Shown here piece by piece: positions 17,897 through 27,045 of a stretch of DNA of 64,000 bases. Under the pieces are notes generated by a model. The model was not told where the DNA came from, ran no database searches, and was given only the letters and a program-made list of their open reading frames with translations. A program made the position numbers and the translations under genes. The stretch spans positions 3,946,355 to 4,010,354 of the forward strand of contig NZ_CP049156.1 in assembly GCF_011493005.1 (NCBI RefSeq), read 5' to 3'. Source of the DNA: Caballeronia sp. SBC1. GTDB taxonomy: Bacteria; Pseudomonadota; Gammaproteobacteria; Burkholderiales; Burkholderiaceae. The stretch's first letter is position 1. Every line of letters starts with the position of its first letter.

Positions 17897-18465
17897 ACCG
17901 CGTGAGATCTGCTTACCAACCTGACTTCCGCGACAAATGCGTAACAGTCGTATTACAAACGATGACATTCAAAATCCGCAATAAGCGAGCTGGAAAGGGC
18001 CGCATGGGGACAAAACTCGCTTATTCGAAAGCAGAAACAAAGGTATTCGCAAGTCTGAGACAATGGAATCTTTCAACGAGAAAGAAAACTATTAATACAG
18101 GCGTAAGCTTTCACTACGCCCTCAGCGCTCTGACGGCTCCAGTCCATTGGCGGCACAGACCGACACTGTACAATCAGCAGCGCACACGGTTTGGACAGTC
18201 CGTTTGTCTCTTGCAGTGACCGCAATTGTCGCCACGGGGACCAAACGGACGTGCTGGAAACCGGTCGCGGAGTGGTGTCCGCGGACTGGGGAATTCCGGC
18301 ATGTCCGGCCGCAGGAGAATCGCTGCACAACGAGGCGCGTGCAGCGTTTGGCGTAAAAGGATTGCTGATATGACTCGGACGGCGCCGCGGTAAGAAAGGT
18401 AGGCAATTCCGGCTGGCGGCCGCGACGCGCAATCGAGCCCAACCCATCGTATAAGAGCGACTTCC
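17897..18465. other. Intergenic region, no gene seen
   Basis: In 569 bp between phhB and the response regulator I find no credible coding frame. A 9-bp inverted repeat, GTCCGTTTG and CAAACGGAC, lies about 35 bp apart near 18200-18250. It could fold in RNA or bind a regulator. Confidence 0.3.
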
Positions 18466-19155
18466 ATGCGAATCCTTCTGATCGAAGACGACCGCCCCAT
18501 CGCGCGCGGCATTCAAAGTAGCCTTGAACAAGCCGGCTTTACCGTCGATATGGTCCACGACGGCATTTTCGCGGAGCAAGCCCTCACGCAAAATCGCCAT
18601 GAACTGGTGATTCTCGATCTCGGCTTGCCGGGTATCGACGGCATGACGCTGTTGTCACGTTTCCGCCAGGGCAATCGTCATACGCCAGTGATTATCCTGA
18701 CCGCGCGCGACGAACTGCATGACCGCGTCCAGGGCCTGAACAGCGGCGCCGACGACTACATGCTCAAACCGTTTGAACCCTCCGAACTCGAAGCGCGTAT
18801 TCGCGCCGTGATGCGCCGCAGCGGCCCGCATGGCGATGTACCGCGTCCGGAAGTATCGCTGGGCGGCTTGCGCCTCTCGGGCGTCGATCGCCGCATTTTC
18901 AACGACGAAAAACCGCTCGAACTGTCGCCGCGTGAATTCGCCGTCCTCGAAATGCTGTTGCTGCGCCACGGCCGTGTAGTCAGCAAGGCGCAATTGCAGG
19001 ATCACCTGACGCACTTCGGCGGCGATCTGGGCGACACCGCCATTGAAGTCTACGTGCACCGGGTTCGCAAGAAACTCGAAAACTGCCGCGTGGAAATCGT
19101 GACGGTGCGGGGCTTCGGCTACTTGCTGCAGGAAATCCGGCAGGCCACCGCGTAA
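18466..19155 (+). CDS. OmpR-family response regulator
   Basis: This 229-residue regulator has a receiver domain (MRILLIEDDRPIARGI, phosphoacceptor Asp in LVILDLGLPGIDG at about residue 51, TAR and LKPF switch residues) and a C-terminal winged helix (PLELSPREFAVLEMLL, VHRVRKKLE, VRGFGYLL). It precedes its sensor kinase by about 48 bp. The pair resembles the QseBC/TctDE group. The signal is unknown. Confidence 0.93.
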   Translation: MRILLIEDDRPIARGIQSSLEQAGFTVDMVHDGIFAEQALTQNRHELVILDLGLPGIDGMTLLSRFRQGNRHTPVIILTARDELHDRVQGLNSGADDYMLKPFEPSELEARIRAVMRRSGPHGDVPRPEVSLGGLRLSGVDRRIFNDEKPLELSPREFAVLEMLLLRHGRVVSKAQLQDHLTHFGGDLGDTAIEVYVHRVRKKLENCRVEIVTVRGFGYLLQEIRQATA

Positions 19156-19202
19156 GTGGTTTGTCGATGGCTCAACCAGCCTGACGAGCGATAACCAGTA
19201 CC

Positions 19203-20708
19203 TTGCGATTCCCTCCCCGGCGCACGCCTGACGAACGTTTCGAACGCGCCGACTGGCTGCATCTGGCGCGCTCGGCAACCACGTCCGCGCGCGTGCCGCC
19301 CAGCCTGCGGCGTTCGCTGTTGCGCCGCCTTGCCGCGCCGCTGTCGCTGCTCGCGTTAATGAGCGGATTGATGGCGTACTGGCTTGCGTGGCAATACACG
19401 CAGCACGTGGTCGACCGCTCGCTCGCCGATCTCGCGACGGCTATCTCCAAGCAAATCCAGCTAGCGGGCGTCGACGCACCGGTGACGGTGCCGCCGCTCG
19501 CCCGCGCGATGTTCTCGGATCCCGTCGAACAACTGATCTACCGGATCAGCGACGGCGACAGCGAAATCGCGGGCGAACCCGATCTCCCGCTGACCGGCAC
19601 GAACGTGCGCCGGATCCACTACGCCTATATCTTCGAGACGTACTTCCAGGGCACGAGCGTGCGTGCGGCGCAGGTGCGCGTGGATCAGGCGCGCGGCAAT
19701 CCGATCGTCGTGGAAGTGGCGCAGCGCGTGGGCTCCCGCTATAGGATAGCCGTCGAGTTCATGGTCGCCATCATGATGCCGCTGCTGCTGCTCCTGCTGG
19801 CGGGCTGGGTGATCGTATGGCGTGTGGTGAACCAGCAGCTCAACCCGCTGACCGATCTCGCCGATACCCTCAACCGGCAGACTCACATGTCGCTGGAACC
19901 GGTCGACGAATCGTTCGTTCCTGTCGAAATCCGTCCGCTGACGAGCGCGATGAACGCCCTGCTCGACCGCCTGAAAACTGCGCTGGACGGGCAGCGCAAA
20001 TTTATTGCCGATGCCGCCCACCAGCTGCGTACGCCGCTCACCGCCGTGAAGCTGCATGCCGAGCAGGCAGCGACCGCCAAGGACCCTGCGAAGGTGCTGG
20101 ACGCCGTCAGGGAGCTGCGGGCATCGGCGGATCGCGCTGTGCGCTTGTCGAATCAACTGCTCTCGCTCGCTCGGGCCGAGCCGGGCGAACAGGCCGCGCG
20201 TTTCATTGACTTCGATTACGCCACGCTTGCGTTCGAAACCGGCGCCGAATGGGTGCCGCGCGCGCTTGCTGCCGGAGTCGACCTGGGCTTCCAGCGTCTC
20301 GATGACCCCGACAACGAACATCCGCTGATCGTGCGCGGCAATCTCGTGCTAGTGCGCGAGGTGATCGCCAATCTCATCGATAACGCACTGAAATACGTAC
20401 CCACGTCGCGGGCCGAAGGTGCGCGTGTAACCGTCACGGTGACGCAGACCGTCGATGAAACCGGCCGCAAGATGGGCGAAATCGTGGTGGAAGACAACGG
20501 TCCGGGCGTGCCGCTGGAACAGCAGCCGGATCTGTTCAAACGCTTTTTCCGCGGCGATGGCCACGGCGTGGAAGGCGGCGCCGGACTAGGTCTCGCAATC
20601 GTCCACGACATCATGATCCTGCATAACGGCAGCGTGCATTACGAAGACGCTCCAGCGCCCGAGGGCGGCGCGCGTTTCATCGTGCGGATGCCTTTGAAAA
20701 CAGCATGA
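19203..20708 (+). CDS. Two-component sensor histidine kinase (TctE/QseC-like)
   Basis: This membrane kinase has about 501 residues. Two membrane segments (about residues 45-65 and 180-205) enclose a periplasmic sensor region of TctE-like type. A HAMP segment follows, then the H box DAAHQLRTPLTAVKLHAEQA, the N box VIANLIDNALKYVP and the G boxes VEDNGPGVP and GGAGLGLAIV. The frame opens with TTG at 19203; GTG at 19293 is an alternative start. A terminator follows the gene, so it is the end of the two-gene operon. Confidence 0.9.
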   Translation: MRFPPRRTPDERFERADWLHLARSATTSARVPPSLRRSLLRRLAAPLSLLALMSGLMAYWLAWQYTQHVVDRSLADLATAISKQIQLAGVDAPVTVPPLARAMFSDPVEQLIYRISDGDSEIAGEPDLPLTGTNVRRIHYAYIFETYFQGTSVRAAQVRVDQARGNPIVVEVAQRVGSRYRIAVEFMVAIMMPLLLLLLAGWVIVWRVVNQQLNPLTDLADTLNRQTHMSLEPVDESFVPVEIRPLTSAMNALLDRLKTALDGQRKFIADAAHQLRTPLTAVKLHAEQAATAKDPAKVLDAVRELRASADRAVRLSNQLLSLARAEPGEQAARFIDFDYATLAFETGAEWVPRALAAGVDLGFQRLDDPDNEHPLIVRGNLVLVREVIANLIDNALKYVPTSRAEGARVTVTVTQTVDETGRKMGEIVVEDNGPGVPLEQQPDLFKRFFRGDGHGVEGGAGLGLAIVHDIMILHNGSVHYEDAPAPEGGARFIVRMPLKTA

Positions 20709-20710
20709 AA

Positions 20711-20745
20711 AACGCCACGGAGGAAACCTGCCGTGGCGTTCGTTT
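20711..20745 (+). terminator. Intrinsic terminator after the sensor kinase gene
   Basis: Arms AACGCCACGG (20711-20720) and CCGTGGCGTT (20731-20740) are followed by CGTTT. It lies just after the kinase stop and may also stop the convergent SET-domain gene, because AAAA precedes the left arm. Confidence 0.65.
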
Positions 20746-20768
20746 AGCTGACATCCTCTGCGAAAGCC

Positions 20769-21224
20769 CTACTTTTTCTTCTTCAACGCCAACATGGTGC
20801 CGCGGCACTTTTTGGCGCCGCAGCGGCACTCGTATTCCTTCTTGAGCTTCTTCGTGATGCGACCGTCGATGACAAGACCGTAGTCGTAGTACAGCTCTTC
20901 ATCTTCCTTGATCGCACGCAGCGCGTGGATGAACACGCGCCCTTCCTTCTCTTCGGCTTCGCAATTCGGCGCGCACGAATGGTTGATGTAGCGTGCGCTG
21001 TTGCCGTCGACTTTGCCGTCGATCACCTTGCCATTTTCGAGCGCGAAATAGAACGTATGGTTCGGCTCGTCAGGGTTGTGCGGATGACGGCGCAACGCCT
21101 CTTTCCACGAAATACGTTCGCCTTTGTACTCGATTATCCGTTCGCCTTTGGCAAGCGGCATCGCGGCGAACACGCCCTTGCCGTGTATGCCCGAACGGCG
21201 GACGGCGACCCTCCGTGAACTCAT
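20769..21224 (-). CDS. SET-domain protein (putative lysine methyltransferase)
   Basis: This 151-residue protein is almost only a SET domain. It has RRSGIHGKGVFAAMPLAKGE, the knot-like core ARYINHSCAPNCEAE and ELYYDYG, then a post-SET cysteine cluster (YECRCGAKKCRGTML). Such domains transfer methyl from SAM to lysine. AAAGGA precedes the ATG. It is a single gene with a basic C-terminus (LALKKKK), and no target can be inferred. Confidence 0.88.
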   Translation of the reverse strand: MSSRRVAVRRSGIHGKGVFAAMPLAKGERIIEYKGERISWKEALRRHPHNPDEPNHTFYFALENGKVIDGKVDGNSARYINHSCAPNCEAEEKEGRVFIHALRAIKEDEELYYDYGLVIDGRITKKLKKEYECRCGAKKCRGTMLALKKKK

Positions 21225-21322
21225 CGAATGAATCCTTTAAAACGAATCGGTTTGGCTTAGCAGACACTTCAACTTCGCCCCGTCCCGGTTTCACGCGAAC
21301 GGTGACGAACCGGAACGTGGAT

Positions 21323-21363
21323 CAAAAAAACGCGGCGGCCTGAATGCGAGGCGCCGCCGCGTT
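21323..21363 (-). terminator. Intrinsic terminator downstream of the ene-reductase gene
   Basis: Arms AACGCGGCGGC (21329-21339) and GCCGCCGCGTT (21353-21363) are followed on the minus strand by seven T residues. It is about 170 bp past the stop of the gene at 21533. The rest of 21225-21532 shows nothing else. Confidence 0.75.
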
Positions 21364-21532
21364 GCTGTCTTTCTCATTGCATGAGTTGCTTCGTTTGCAT
21401 CGGTTACTTCATGTGCTGCAATTCTCGGTCGTTCGCCGCCCACGTGAGGTTGAAACCATGCAGGCGAACAACGGCATCGTACACGTTAGGCGCGCACGAA
21501 TTCAACCGCTCCATAAATTCAAGCCGCGAGTT

Positions 21533-22645
21533 TCAGCGTTGACCGAACGAGATATCGCCGAACAACGCTTTCTGATCGCGCGGCTGCGAGCGCCAGTATT
21601 GCGGCGGCGCTTCAACGGTCGCACCCAGTTGCGCAGCCGCGTGCCACGGCCAGCGCGGATTGTAGAGCAGCGCACGCGCCAACGCGACGAGATCCGCCTC
21701 TCCCGACTCAATAATTTCTTCGGCATGCTGCGGGTCGGTGATGAGACCCACGCCCATGGTATTCACGCCCGTAGCTTCCTTGATGGCTTTGGCAAACGGC
21801 AGTTGATAACCCGGCGACAGCGGAATTTTTTGCAGCGGGGAAACGCCGCCCGAAGACACATCGATCCAGTCCACCTTGTGTTTCTGCAACTCTTTCACGA
21901 ACGCGATGGTCTGCTCGAGATCCCATCCACCTTCCACCCAATCCGATGCCGACACACGCAGGCCGACAGGTTTATCGGCGGGAAAAGCAGCGCGCACGGC
22001 GTCGAAGACTTCCAGCGGAAAACGCATCCGGTTTTCGAGCGAGCCGCCGTATTCATCGGTGCGCTGGTTGGCAAGCGGTGAGAGGAACTGATGCAGCAGA
22101 TAACCGTGGGCCGCGTGCACTTCAAGTGCATCGACCCCCAAGCGCGCGGCGCGCTTCGCCGTCGCCACGAAGGCTTCGCGTATGCGGATCAGGCCGGCTG
22201 CATCGAGAGCTAGCGGCGGCGTTTCGCCTTCTTTATGCGGGATCGCCGACGGCGCCGAGGGCATCCAGCCGCCGTCGGAAACCGCGATCAACTGACCGCC
22301 TTCCCAGGGCACTGCGCTCGACGCTTTGCGGCCTGCGTGGCTGACCTGCATTGTGATGGCGATATGCGAATGCTTTCGAATGGCGTCGATGACCGGTTTG
22401 AGCGCAGCTTCAGTCGCGTCGTCCCAGAGGCCGAGGTCGCCGGGCGTGATACGGCCATCGGGTTCGACCGAGGTTGCTTCGAGGCAGAGCATGCCGGCGC
22501 CCGAGAGCGCGAGGTGTCCGAGGTGGATCATGTGCCACGCAGTGGCTTCGCCGCGTTCGGCTGAGTACTGGCACATCGGCGAGACCACGATGCGGTTCGG
22601 AAGCGTCACGCCTCGCAGCGTGAAGGGCGAAAACAGAGCGCTCAT
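21533..22645 (-). CDS. NADH:flavin oxidoreductase, old yellow enzyme family (YqjM-like)
   Basis: This FMN ene-reductase has about 370 residues. It starts MSALFSPFTLRGVTLPNRIV and includes SPMCQYSAERG, with the Cys typical of the thermophilic-like YqjM branch. The active-site pair is in QVSHAGRK, and HAAHGYLLHQFLSP is conserved. The ATG at 22645 fits family alignment; the frame from 22735 adds 30 residues with no family support. It reduces activated C=C bonds with NAD(P)H. It is a single gene. Confidence 0.93.
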   Translation of the reverse strand: MSALFSPFTLRGVTLPNRIVVSPMCQYSAERGEATAWHMIHLGHLALSGAGMLCLEATSVEPDGRITPGDLGLWDDATEAALKPVIDAIRKHSHIAITMQVSHAGRKASSAVPWEGGQLIAVSDGGWMPSAPSAIPHKEGETPPLALDAAGLIRIREAFVATAKRAARLGVDALEVHAAHGYLLHQFLSPLANQRTDEYGGSLENRMRFPLEVFDAVRAAFPADKPVGLRVSASDWVEGGWDLEQTIAFVKELQKHKVDWIDVSSGGVSPLQKIPLSPGYQLPFAKAIKEATGVNTMGVGLITDPQHAEEIIESGEADLVALARALLYNPRWPWHAAAQLGATVEAPPQYWRSQPRDQKALFGDISFGQR

Positions 22646-22755
22646 GGGAGGGTTTCCGGAGGGAGGAAAAAGGGGCGTTTTAGAATAGCACTTCGGTTTT
22701 TTCCCTGCTGACAGCAGACCGTGTCGCTTGACCAAAATGCCGGCGCCCTCGCCGT

Positions 22756-23463
22756 CTACTTCAACTCGTCAGGCGTGTTCAATCTCATCGCCCAAGACTC
22801 GACTCGGCCGGTATCGAGCCGCTTTGCCGCCGTGCTTCTCCACGATGGTGTCAGCGCCGCAAGCGCTGTCATCTGCTCGAGCGCTGACTGGTCATCCCGA
22901 TCAACGTAAAACACCCGCAGCAACCGTTCAATGCTCCATTCGGGATGCGGCCGCGCAAGCCGTTCCATGACGTCACCCGCCTCTATTTCACCGGGTTCCA
23001 GAACGCGGTAATACCAGCCTGTACGACGCGTGTCCTGCACGCGGCGCGACATGTCATGGCGGGAAAAATGGAGGTTGAGTTTCCAGCACGGCTGGCGCGG
23101 CTGCGATACCTGCACGATCACCGTACCAAGACGAAACACATCGCCGACGCACACATCTGCTTCATTCAAACCGCGTGTCGAGATGTTTTCGCCGAATGCG
23201 CCGGGAGTGTCAAAACGAGCCAAACCCGTAGACGATACCGGCCATTCGTCACGCCAGACGGCGTAGTGGTCACGGCTATAGTGATGCAGCGCCTTCTCCG
23301 GGCCGCCATGATGCTTGCGTTCGAACTGGTGATCGCCTTCCAACCCGGTTTCACCCACCCGAACGCGCGCCGGTACCGGCACTTTGTGAATCGCGCTGTA
23401 TTTGCCCTGCGTGCCGAGCGGTGCAACTTCTCCGGCAAGCACGGCGTCAATCACAGGATTCAT
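22756..23463 (-). CDS. MOSC-domain protein (YiiM-like)
   Basis: This 235-residue protein has a MOSC domain followed by the 3-alpha region of YiiM. Motifs seen are GLEGDHQFERKHHGGPEKAL, the Cys-containing QPRQPCWKLN and TGWYYRVLEPGEIEAGD. YiiM proteins reduce N-hydroxylated compounds using a molybdenum cofactor bound to the conserved Cys. It is 29 bp downstream of the amidotransferase-like gene and probably co-transcribed. Confidence 0.9.
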   Translation of the reverse strand: MNPVIDAVLAGEVAPLGTQGKYSAIHKVPVPARVRVGETGLEGDHQFERKHHGGPEKALHHYSRDHYAVWRDEWPVSSTGLARFDTPGAFGENISTRGLNEADVCVGDVFRLGTVIVQVSQPRQPCWKLNLHFSRHDMSRRVQDTRRTGWYYRVLEPGEIEAGDVMERLARPHPEWSIERLLRVFYVDRDDQSALEQMTALAALTPSWRSTAAKRLDTGRVESWAMRLNTPDELK

Positions 23464-23492
23464 GGTGCGTTACCTTCAGTTCGTCTAAACCT

Positions 23493-24212
23493 TTATTTGG
23501 CTGGCTCGAAACGGTCCAGCCATTCGCCAAACATCTTGCGCGCGGCGAGTTCGAGCGCCGGGCCGTACCGGACGGTGTCAGCCCGTAAGGCAGTTACGGT
23601 AGTCCCGCTTTCCGCCACTTCGCCCGGATACGCAACAAGCCAGCTTTCGAAACGGTCGACCAGGACTTCCGGATGGCATTGCAGGCCCAGGACATGGTCG
23701 CCCCAGCTGAAGGCCTGGTTCTCGCAAAGATCTGTGGATGCCAGCCGCGTGGCGCCATCGGGGAGATCGAAGGTGTCGCCGTGCCAATGGAGAACCGGCG
23801 TTGACTGACCATCCGCTTCGAGATGCCGCAAAGCGGAAGCCCGTCCCGCCTCGGTCAGCGTCAGCGCCTTCCAGCCGAGTTCTTTTTGCGCCGCCGGATA
23901 AACCTTCGCGCCGAGCGCACGGGCAATCAACTGCGCACCCAGGCAGATGCCGATAGTCGGCAAGCCCGCCGCAATGCGCTTTTCCAGCATGGCGAGCAAT
24001 GGATTCAGATGAGGAAACAGCGCGTCATCATAAGCGCCGATCGGGCCGCCGAGGACGACCATTAACGAAGTATCGAGCGGATTGGGAGCGTCAATACGAG
24101 CGCGGCCCACGTCGAGATAACGCACCAGCTGGCCGCGATCGCCCAACACCCGTTCCAGGCTGCCGAGATCTTCGAAATAGACGTGGCGTATCGCCAGGAC
24201 TTCACGTTTCAT
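23493..24212 (-). CDS. Class I glutamine amidotransferase-like protein
   Basis: This 239-residue protein has the triad region of class I glutamine amidotransferases: nucleophile Cys in PTIGICLGAQLIARALG and His-Glu in LGLQCHPEVL. It has no synthetase domain, so it resembles stand-alone GMP synthase-glutaminase-like proteins. The acceptor substrate is unknown. It is followed by the MOSC gene on the same strand. Confidence 0.87.
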   Translation of the reverse strand: MKREVLAIRHVYFEDLGSLERVLGDRGQLVRYLDVGRARIDAPNPLDTSLMVVLGGPIGAYDDALFPHLNPLLAMLEKRIAAGLPTIGICLGAQLIARALGAKVYPAAQKELGWKALTLTEAGRASALRHLEADGQSTPVLHWHGDTFDLPDGATRLASTDLCENQAFSWGDHVLGLQCHPEVLVDRFESWLVAYPGEVAESGTTVTALRADTVRYGPALELAARKMFGEWLDRFEPAK

Positions 24213-24347
24213 CGGCGGTCACCCAGGAAAGCCGGCAAGCTGAGATCAGTGCGCGGCATGAGGCGGCGCACACGAAGGAGAGGCACGGTCGAGCAGCCGG
24301 CGCACCGCCAACGGGCACGCGGCTCGGATAGTCTAACCGACACCGGC

Positions 24348-24374
24348 GTGCTTCGCGCCTTGAGCGCGAAGCAC
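24348..24374. repeat. Perfect inverted repeat between marR and the amidotransferase gene
   Basis: Arms of 11 bp, GTGCTTCGCGC and GCGCGAAGCAC, enclose CTTGA. No T-run follows on either strand, so it is a hairpin of unknown role rather than a clear terminator. Confidence 0.5.
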
Positions 24375-24407
24375 GGACGGCAAACGTGAAGCTTCAGGCA
24401 GCGACGC

Positions 24408-25052
24408 TTACGCGACCTGCGCGAAGATCTTCCAGTTCTTCTTCTGCTTGGCGAGATCGCCTTCTTCGTATACCGAACAATCGAGACGCAGGTCGGTATC
24501 GGCCATGTCGATCTTCAGCAACGCGCAGTGATGCGGCGTCTTCTTCGGGTTCTTGCTCGCTTCGAGGTGCTCGCAGCTCAGGCACATGCGATGCGGCGGA
24601 ATCTGCTCCACCACTTCGAGCTGTCGAATGGTCTTGAGCAGGCTCCGATACAACTGTGACTGCTCGTCGGCTTTCAACGTGCCGACTGCCTTGGACAAGA
24701 ACTCCGGCCATACCAGCGCCTTCTTTGCCGCCGTCTTTCCGCGTGCGGTCAGGCGTACTGCCAGCGCGCGCCCGTCGTCCAGCGCGCGGCGCTTTTCGAC
24801 CAGACCCTTGCCTTCCAGCGTGCTGACGGCATCGCTCGTGGTCGCGGCGGTCAACGCCGTTTCCCGTGCGATCTCGCCAAGCCGCATTGGTCCGCGCCGC
24901 TGCATCAGCAACACGAGAATTTCGCCCTGGGTCGGCGTCAAGCCCGCACCCTCAGCCCATTCCCATGCCTGGCTACGCATCGCCGTGCTCAACCGCAGCA
25001 AACCATGGGTCACCCGCCCTGTGGCCTGCTCTCCGTATACGCCTTCGCTCAT
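24408..25052 (-). CDS. MarR-family regulator with a cysteine-rich C-terminus
   Basis: This 214-residue protein has a MarR winged helix (LTPTQGEILVLLMQRRGPMR, then ARETALTAATTSDAVSTLEG and wing residues DDGRALAVRLT). After the usual MarR end it adds about 65 residues with CLSCEH, HHCALL and LDCSVYEE, a possible metal or redox site. It is a single gene facing away from origin module A. The target is unknown. Confidence 0.87.
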   Translation of the reverse strand: MSEGVYGEQATGRVTHGLLRLSTAMRSQAWEWAEGAGLTPTQGEILVLLMQRRGPMRLGEIARETALTAATTSDAVSTLEGKGLVEKRRALDDGRALAVRLTARGKTAAKKALVWPEFLSKAVGTLKADEQSQLYRSLLKTIRQLEVVEQIPPHRMCLSCEHLEASKNPKKTPHHCALLKIDMADTDLRLDCSVYEEGDLAKQKKNWKIFAQVA

Positions 25053-25380
25053 AGTCGTTCGCTTCGTCTTTCTTGATGCTTATCTGATGGTTCGGCAACG
25101 GCTTGAAACCGGTAAAACGTCAGACCCCGCTCGTTTTACCCAAGTCGCTGCAGGCTCAATCGCCGGCATACCCGACCGGCGAATCCTTTCGTATCAACTA
25201 CCGTCTCAAAATTCGGGCGATCAAACCGATGCAGCTAGTTCGTCGTCCGGATCAGGACTTCTATGTTTCTCCGTGGCGCCTGTTCTAGACCGTCGAGCGC
25301 TTCATTTGTTTCACCGGTGTTGCATCCCCCTACCGGTAAAACCGACATTCTAAGCGACTGGAACCAAACGTACACCTTAG

Positions 25381-25620
25381 TTATTCACAAAACAGTGTGG
25401 ATAAGGCCGTGGATAACCACATTATTGGATGTGCGCCGATTCTTGATAACCCCCCAGCGTGCCAATCCGCCAAATTGTTATCCCTCAAAACCCCGCTCGA
25501 TGCAAGACCCCACACCGTAGTTATGCGCACTCCAAACTGTTGAGTTTGTGGAGATTTTATCGGTTGTCCACAGAATTGCACGATGCTTGTTAACTACTAT
25601 TACGTATGTATACGAACTCA
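25381..25620. other. Origin-like module A: DnaA boxes, DnaA-trio and AT-rich tract
   Basis: This noncoding stretch has DnaA boxes TTATTCACA at 25381-25389 and TTATCCACA at 25396-25404 (minus strand), plus one-mismatch boxes at 25408-25416, 25521-25529 and 25564-25572. After the last box, 13 nt lead to CTTGTTAACTACTATTAC (25586-25603), which reads as DnaA-trios on the other strand, and then an alternating TA-rich tract. The same arrangement recurs inverted at 28741-28975. This is what a basal unwinding element of oriC looks like. The rest of 25053-25746 has no gene. Confidence 0.65.
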
Positions 25621-25673
25621 TGACAGTAAACCTTGGAGACGCGTTATCGAGGAGCGACTCCAAAGAAAATGAC

Positions 25674-25706
25674 GAAAAAAAACCCGCCGGAGAGCAGGTT
25701 TCTTTT
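25674..25706 (-). terminator. Intrinsic terminator of the YbdK-type ligase gene
   Basis: On the minus strand ACCTGC, a short loop and GCGGGT (with a G-T pair) are followed by eight T residues. It lies about 45 bp after the stop codon at 25747. Confidence 0.6.
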
Positions 25707-25746
25707 TTCGGGAGGCGGTCAAACCGCTGGAGCCAAGGCCGATCTA

Positions 25747-26862
25747 TCACTCCCGCCACTGCAGGCACTGCTGACGCACCGCTTCGTGCAGCGAACGCTC
25801 GCGATCGAAAACACCGCGTAACCAGGTTGCATCGTTCATGTTGCTGCGGGCGATATCGCCGACCTGGCGCAGTGCTTCGTTCGAACCAAGCGCTTCGGCG
25901 TGAGGCGCGATCACGTCAAGCGTCGCGAGGATGTCTTCGGCAATCGTGCGGCGCTCGCCCGTCTGCGGATCGATGCAACTGCCTTCCAGGCCGAAGCGGC
26001 AAGCTTCAAACCGATTGAACGTGTAGACGAGGTAGTCGTCCTCTTTCAACGTCAGAGGTTTGTCGAGCAACAGGTAGCGCGCAAGCGTCTGGATGTAGCA
26101 AGCAATGGCGGCCGCGCGATCGACCGACAGCGGCGTGTCCATCACCCGGACTTCGATCGTGCCGAAACCCGGCTTCGGCCGGATGTCCCAGTAGAAATCT
26201 TTCATGCTGTTGACCACGCCGGTGCTGACCATCTTCGAGAAATATTCCTCGAAGCTGTCCCACGTGAGCGTGAACGGCGCCCGCCCGGACAGCGGAAATG
26301 CAAAGACAGAATTGAGGCGCGCGGAATGAAAGCCGGTATCTACCCCTTGCACGTACGGCGACGAAGCCGACAACGCGATGAAGTGCGGAATGAAGCGCGA
26401 CATGGAATGCAGCAGGAACAACGCGCTGTCCGGGTCCGGGCAGCCAATGTGCACGTGCTGGCCGAACACCGTGAACTGCTTCGCGAGGTAACCGTAGAGC
26501 TCGGAAAGGTACTGAAAGCGCGGTGTATCGAAGATCTGGCGGTCGCTCCACTGCTGGAAGGCGTGCGTGCCACCGCCACACAGCCCGACGTTGAGGTGGT
26601 CAGCAGCGGACACGAGAGTGTCGCGGATGGCACGGAGGTCCGTTAAAGCCTGTTCGTGTGTCGTACAAATGCCGGTGGACAACTCGATCATGCTTTCGGT
26701 TATCTCCGGCGTGATGCTGCCAGGGATCTTTTCGTCCTTGACGAGCCGCATGAGATCGGAGGCGGCCTTGGTCAGGTCGTAGTCATGCGTGTTGACGACC
26801 TGGATCTCGAGTTCGACGCCGAAGGTGAACGGCTCCGAGTTGATGAAAGGTTCGAGTGACAT
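25747..26862 (-). CDS. YbdK-family carboxylate-amine ligase (glutamate-cysteine ligase 2)
   Basis: This 371-residue protein belongs to the GCS2/YbdK family, which joins glutamate and cysteine weakly or ligates related amines using ATP. Family features include [13 protein letters not shown] at the start, [26 protein letters not shown] and [13 protein letters not shown]. It is flanked by the two origin-like modules. A separate E. coli-type GshA is at 49671, so this is probably not the main glutathione enzyme. Confidence 0.9.
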   Translation of the reverse strand: MSLEPFINSEPFTFGVELEIQVVNTHDYDLTKAASDLMRLVKDEKIPGSITPEITESMIELSTGICTTHEQALTDLRAIRDTLVSAADHLNVGLCGGGTHAFQQWSDRQIFDTPRFQYLSELYGYLAKQFTVFGQHVHIGCPDPDSALFLLHSMSRFIPHFIALSASSPYVQGVDTGFHSARLNSVFAFPLSGRAPFTLTWDSFEEYFSKMVSTGVVNSMKDFYWDIRPKPGFGTIEVRVMDTPLSVDRAAAIACYIQTLARYLLLDKPLTLKEDDYLVYTFNRFEACRFGLEGSCIDPQTGERRTIAEDILATLDVIAPHAEALGSNEALRQVGDIARSNMNDATWLRGVFDRERSLHEAVRQQCLQWRE

Positions 26863-27045
26863 GGTGCCTCTTGATTGACAAAGCCTGGGTCGCCGGTCGA
26901 CACGTCATGGGCTCGACGCGCCGGGTAAGCCGGGGCAAACCCGGTCATGCGCTCAAGCGCTCCGTGACAGGTTCGATGACACGCCCGGCGACCCGCAAAA
27001 AAGGAGAAAAACAGCATGAAACGCTGCTTAAACCTTACTTGAACA

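Noticed and set aside
18073..18600. 175-residue minus-strand frame upstream of the response regulator
   Set aside because: It overlaps the regulator start in antisense, and the translation has no domain-like character.
24348..24374. Perfect 11-bp hairpin as a marR terminator
   Set aside because: There is no T-run on either side, so it is listed only as an inverted repeat.
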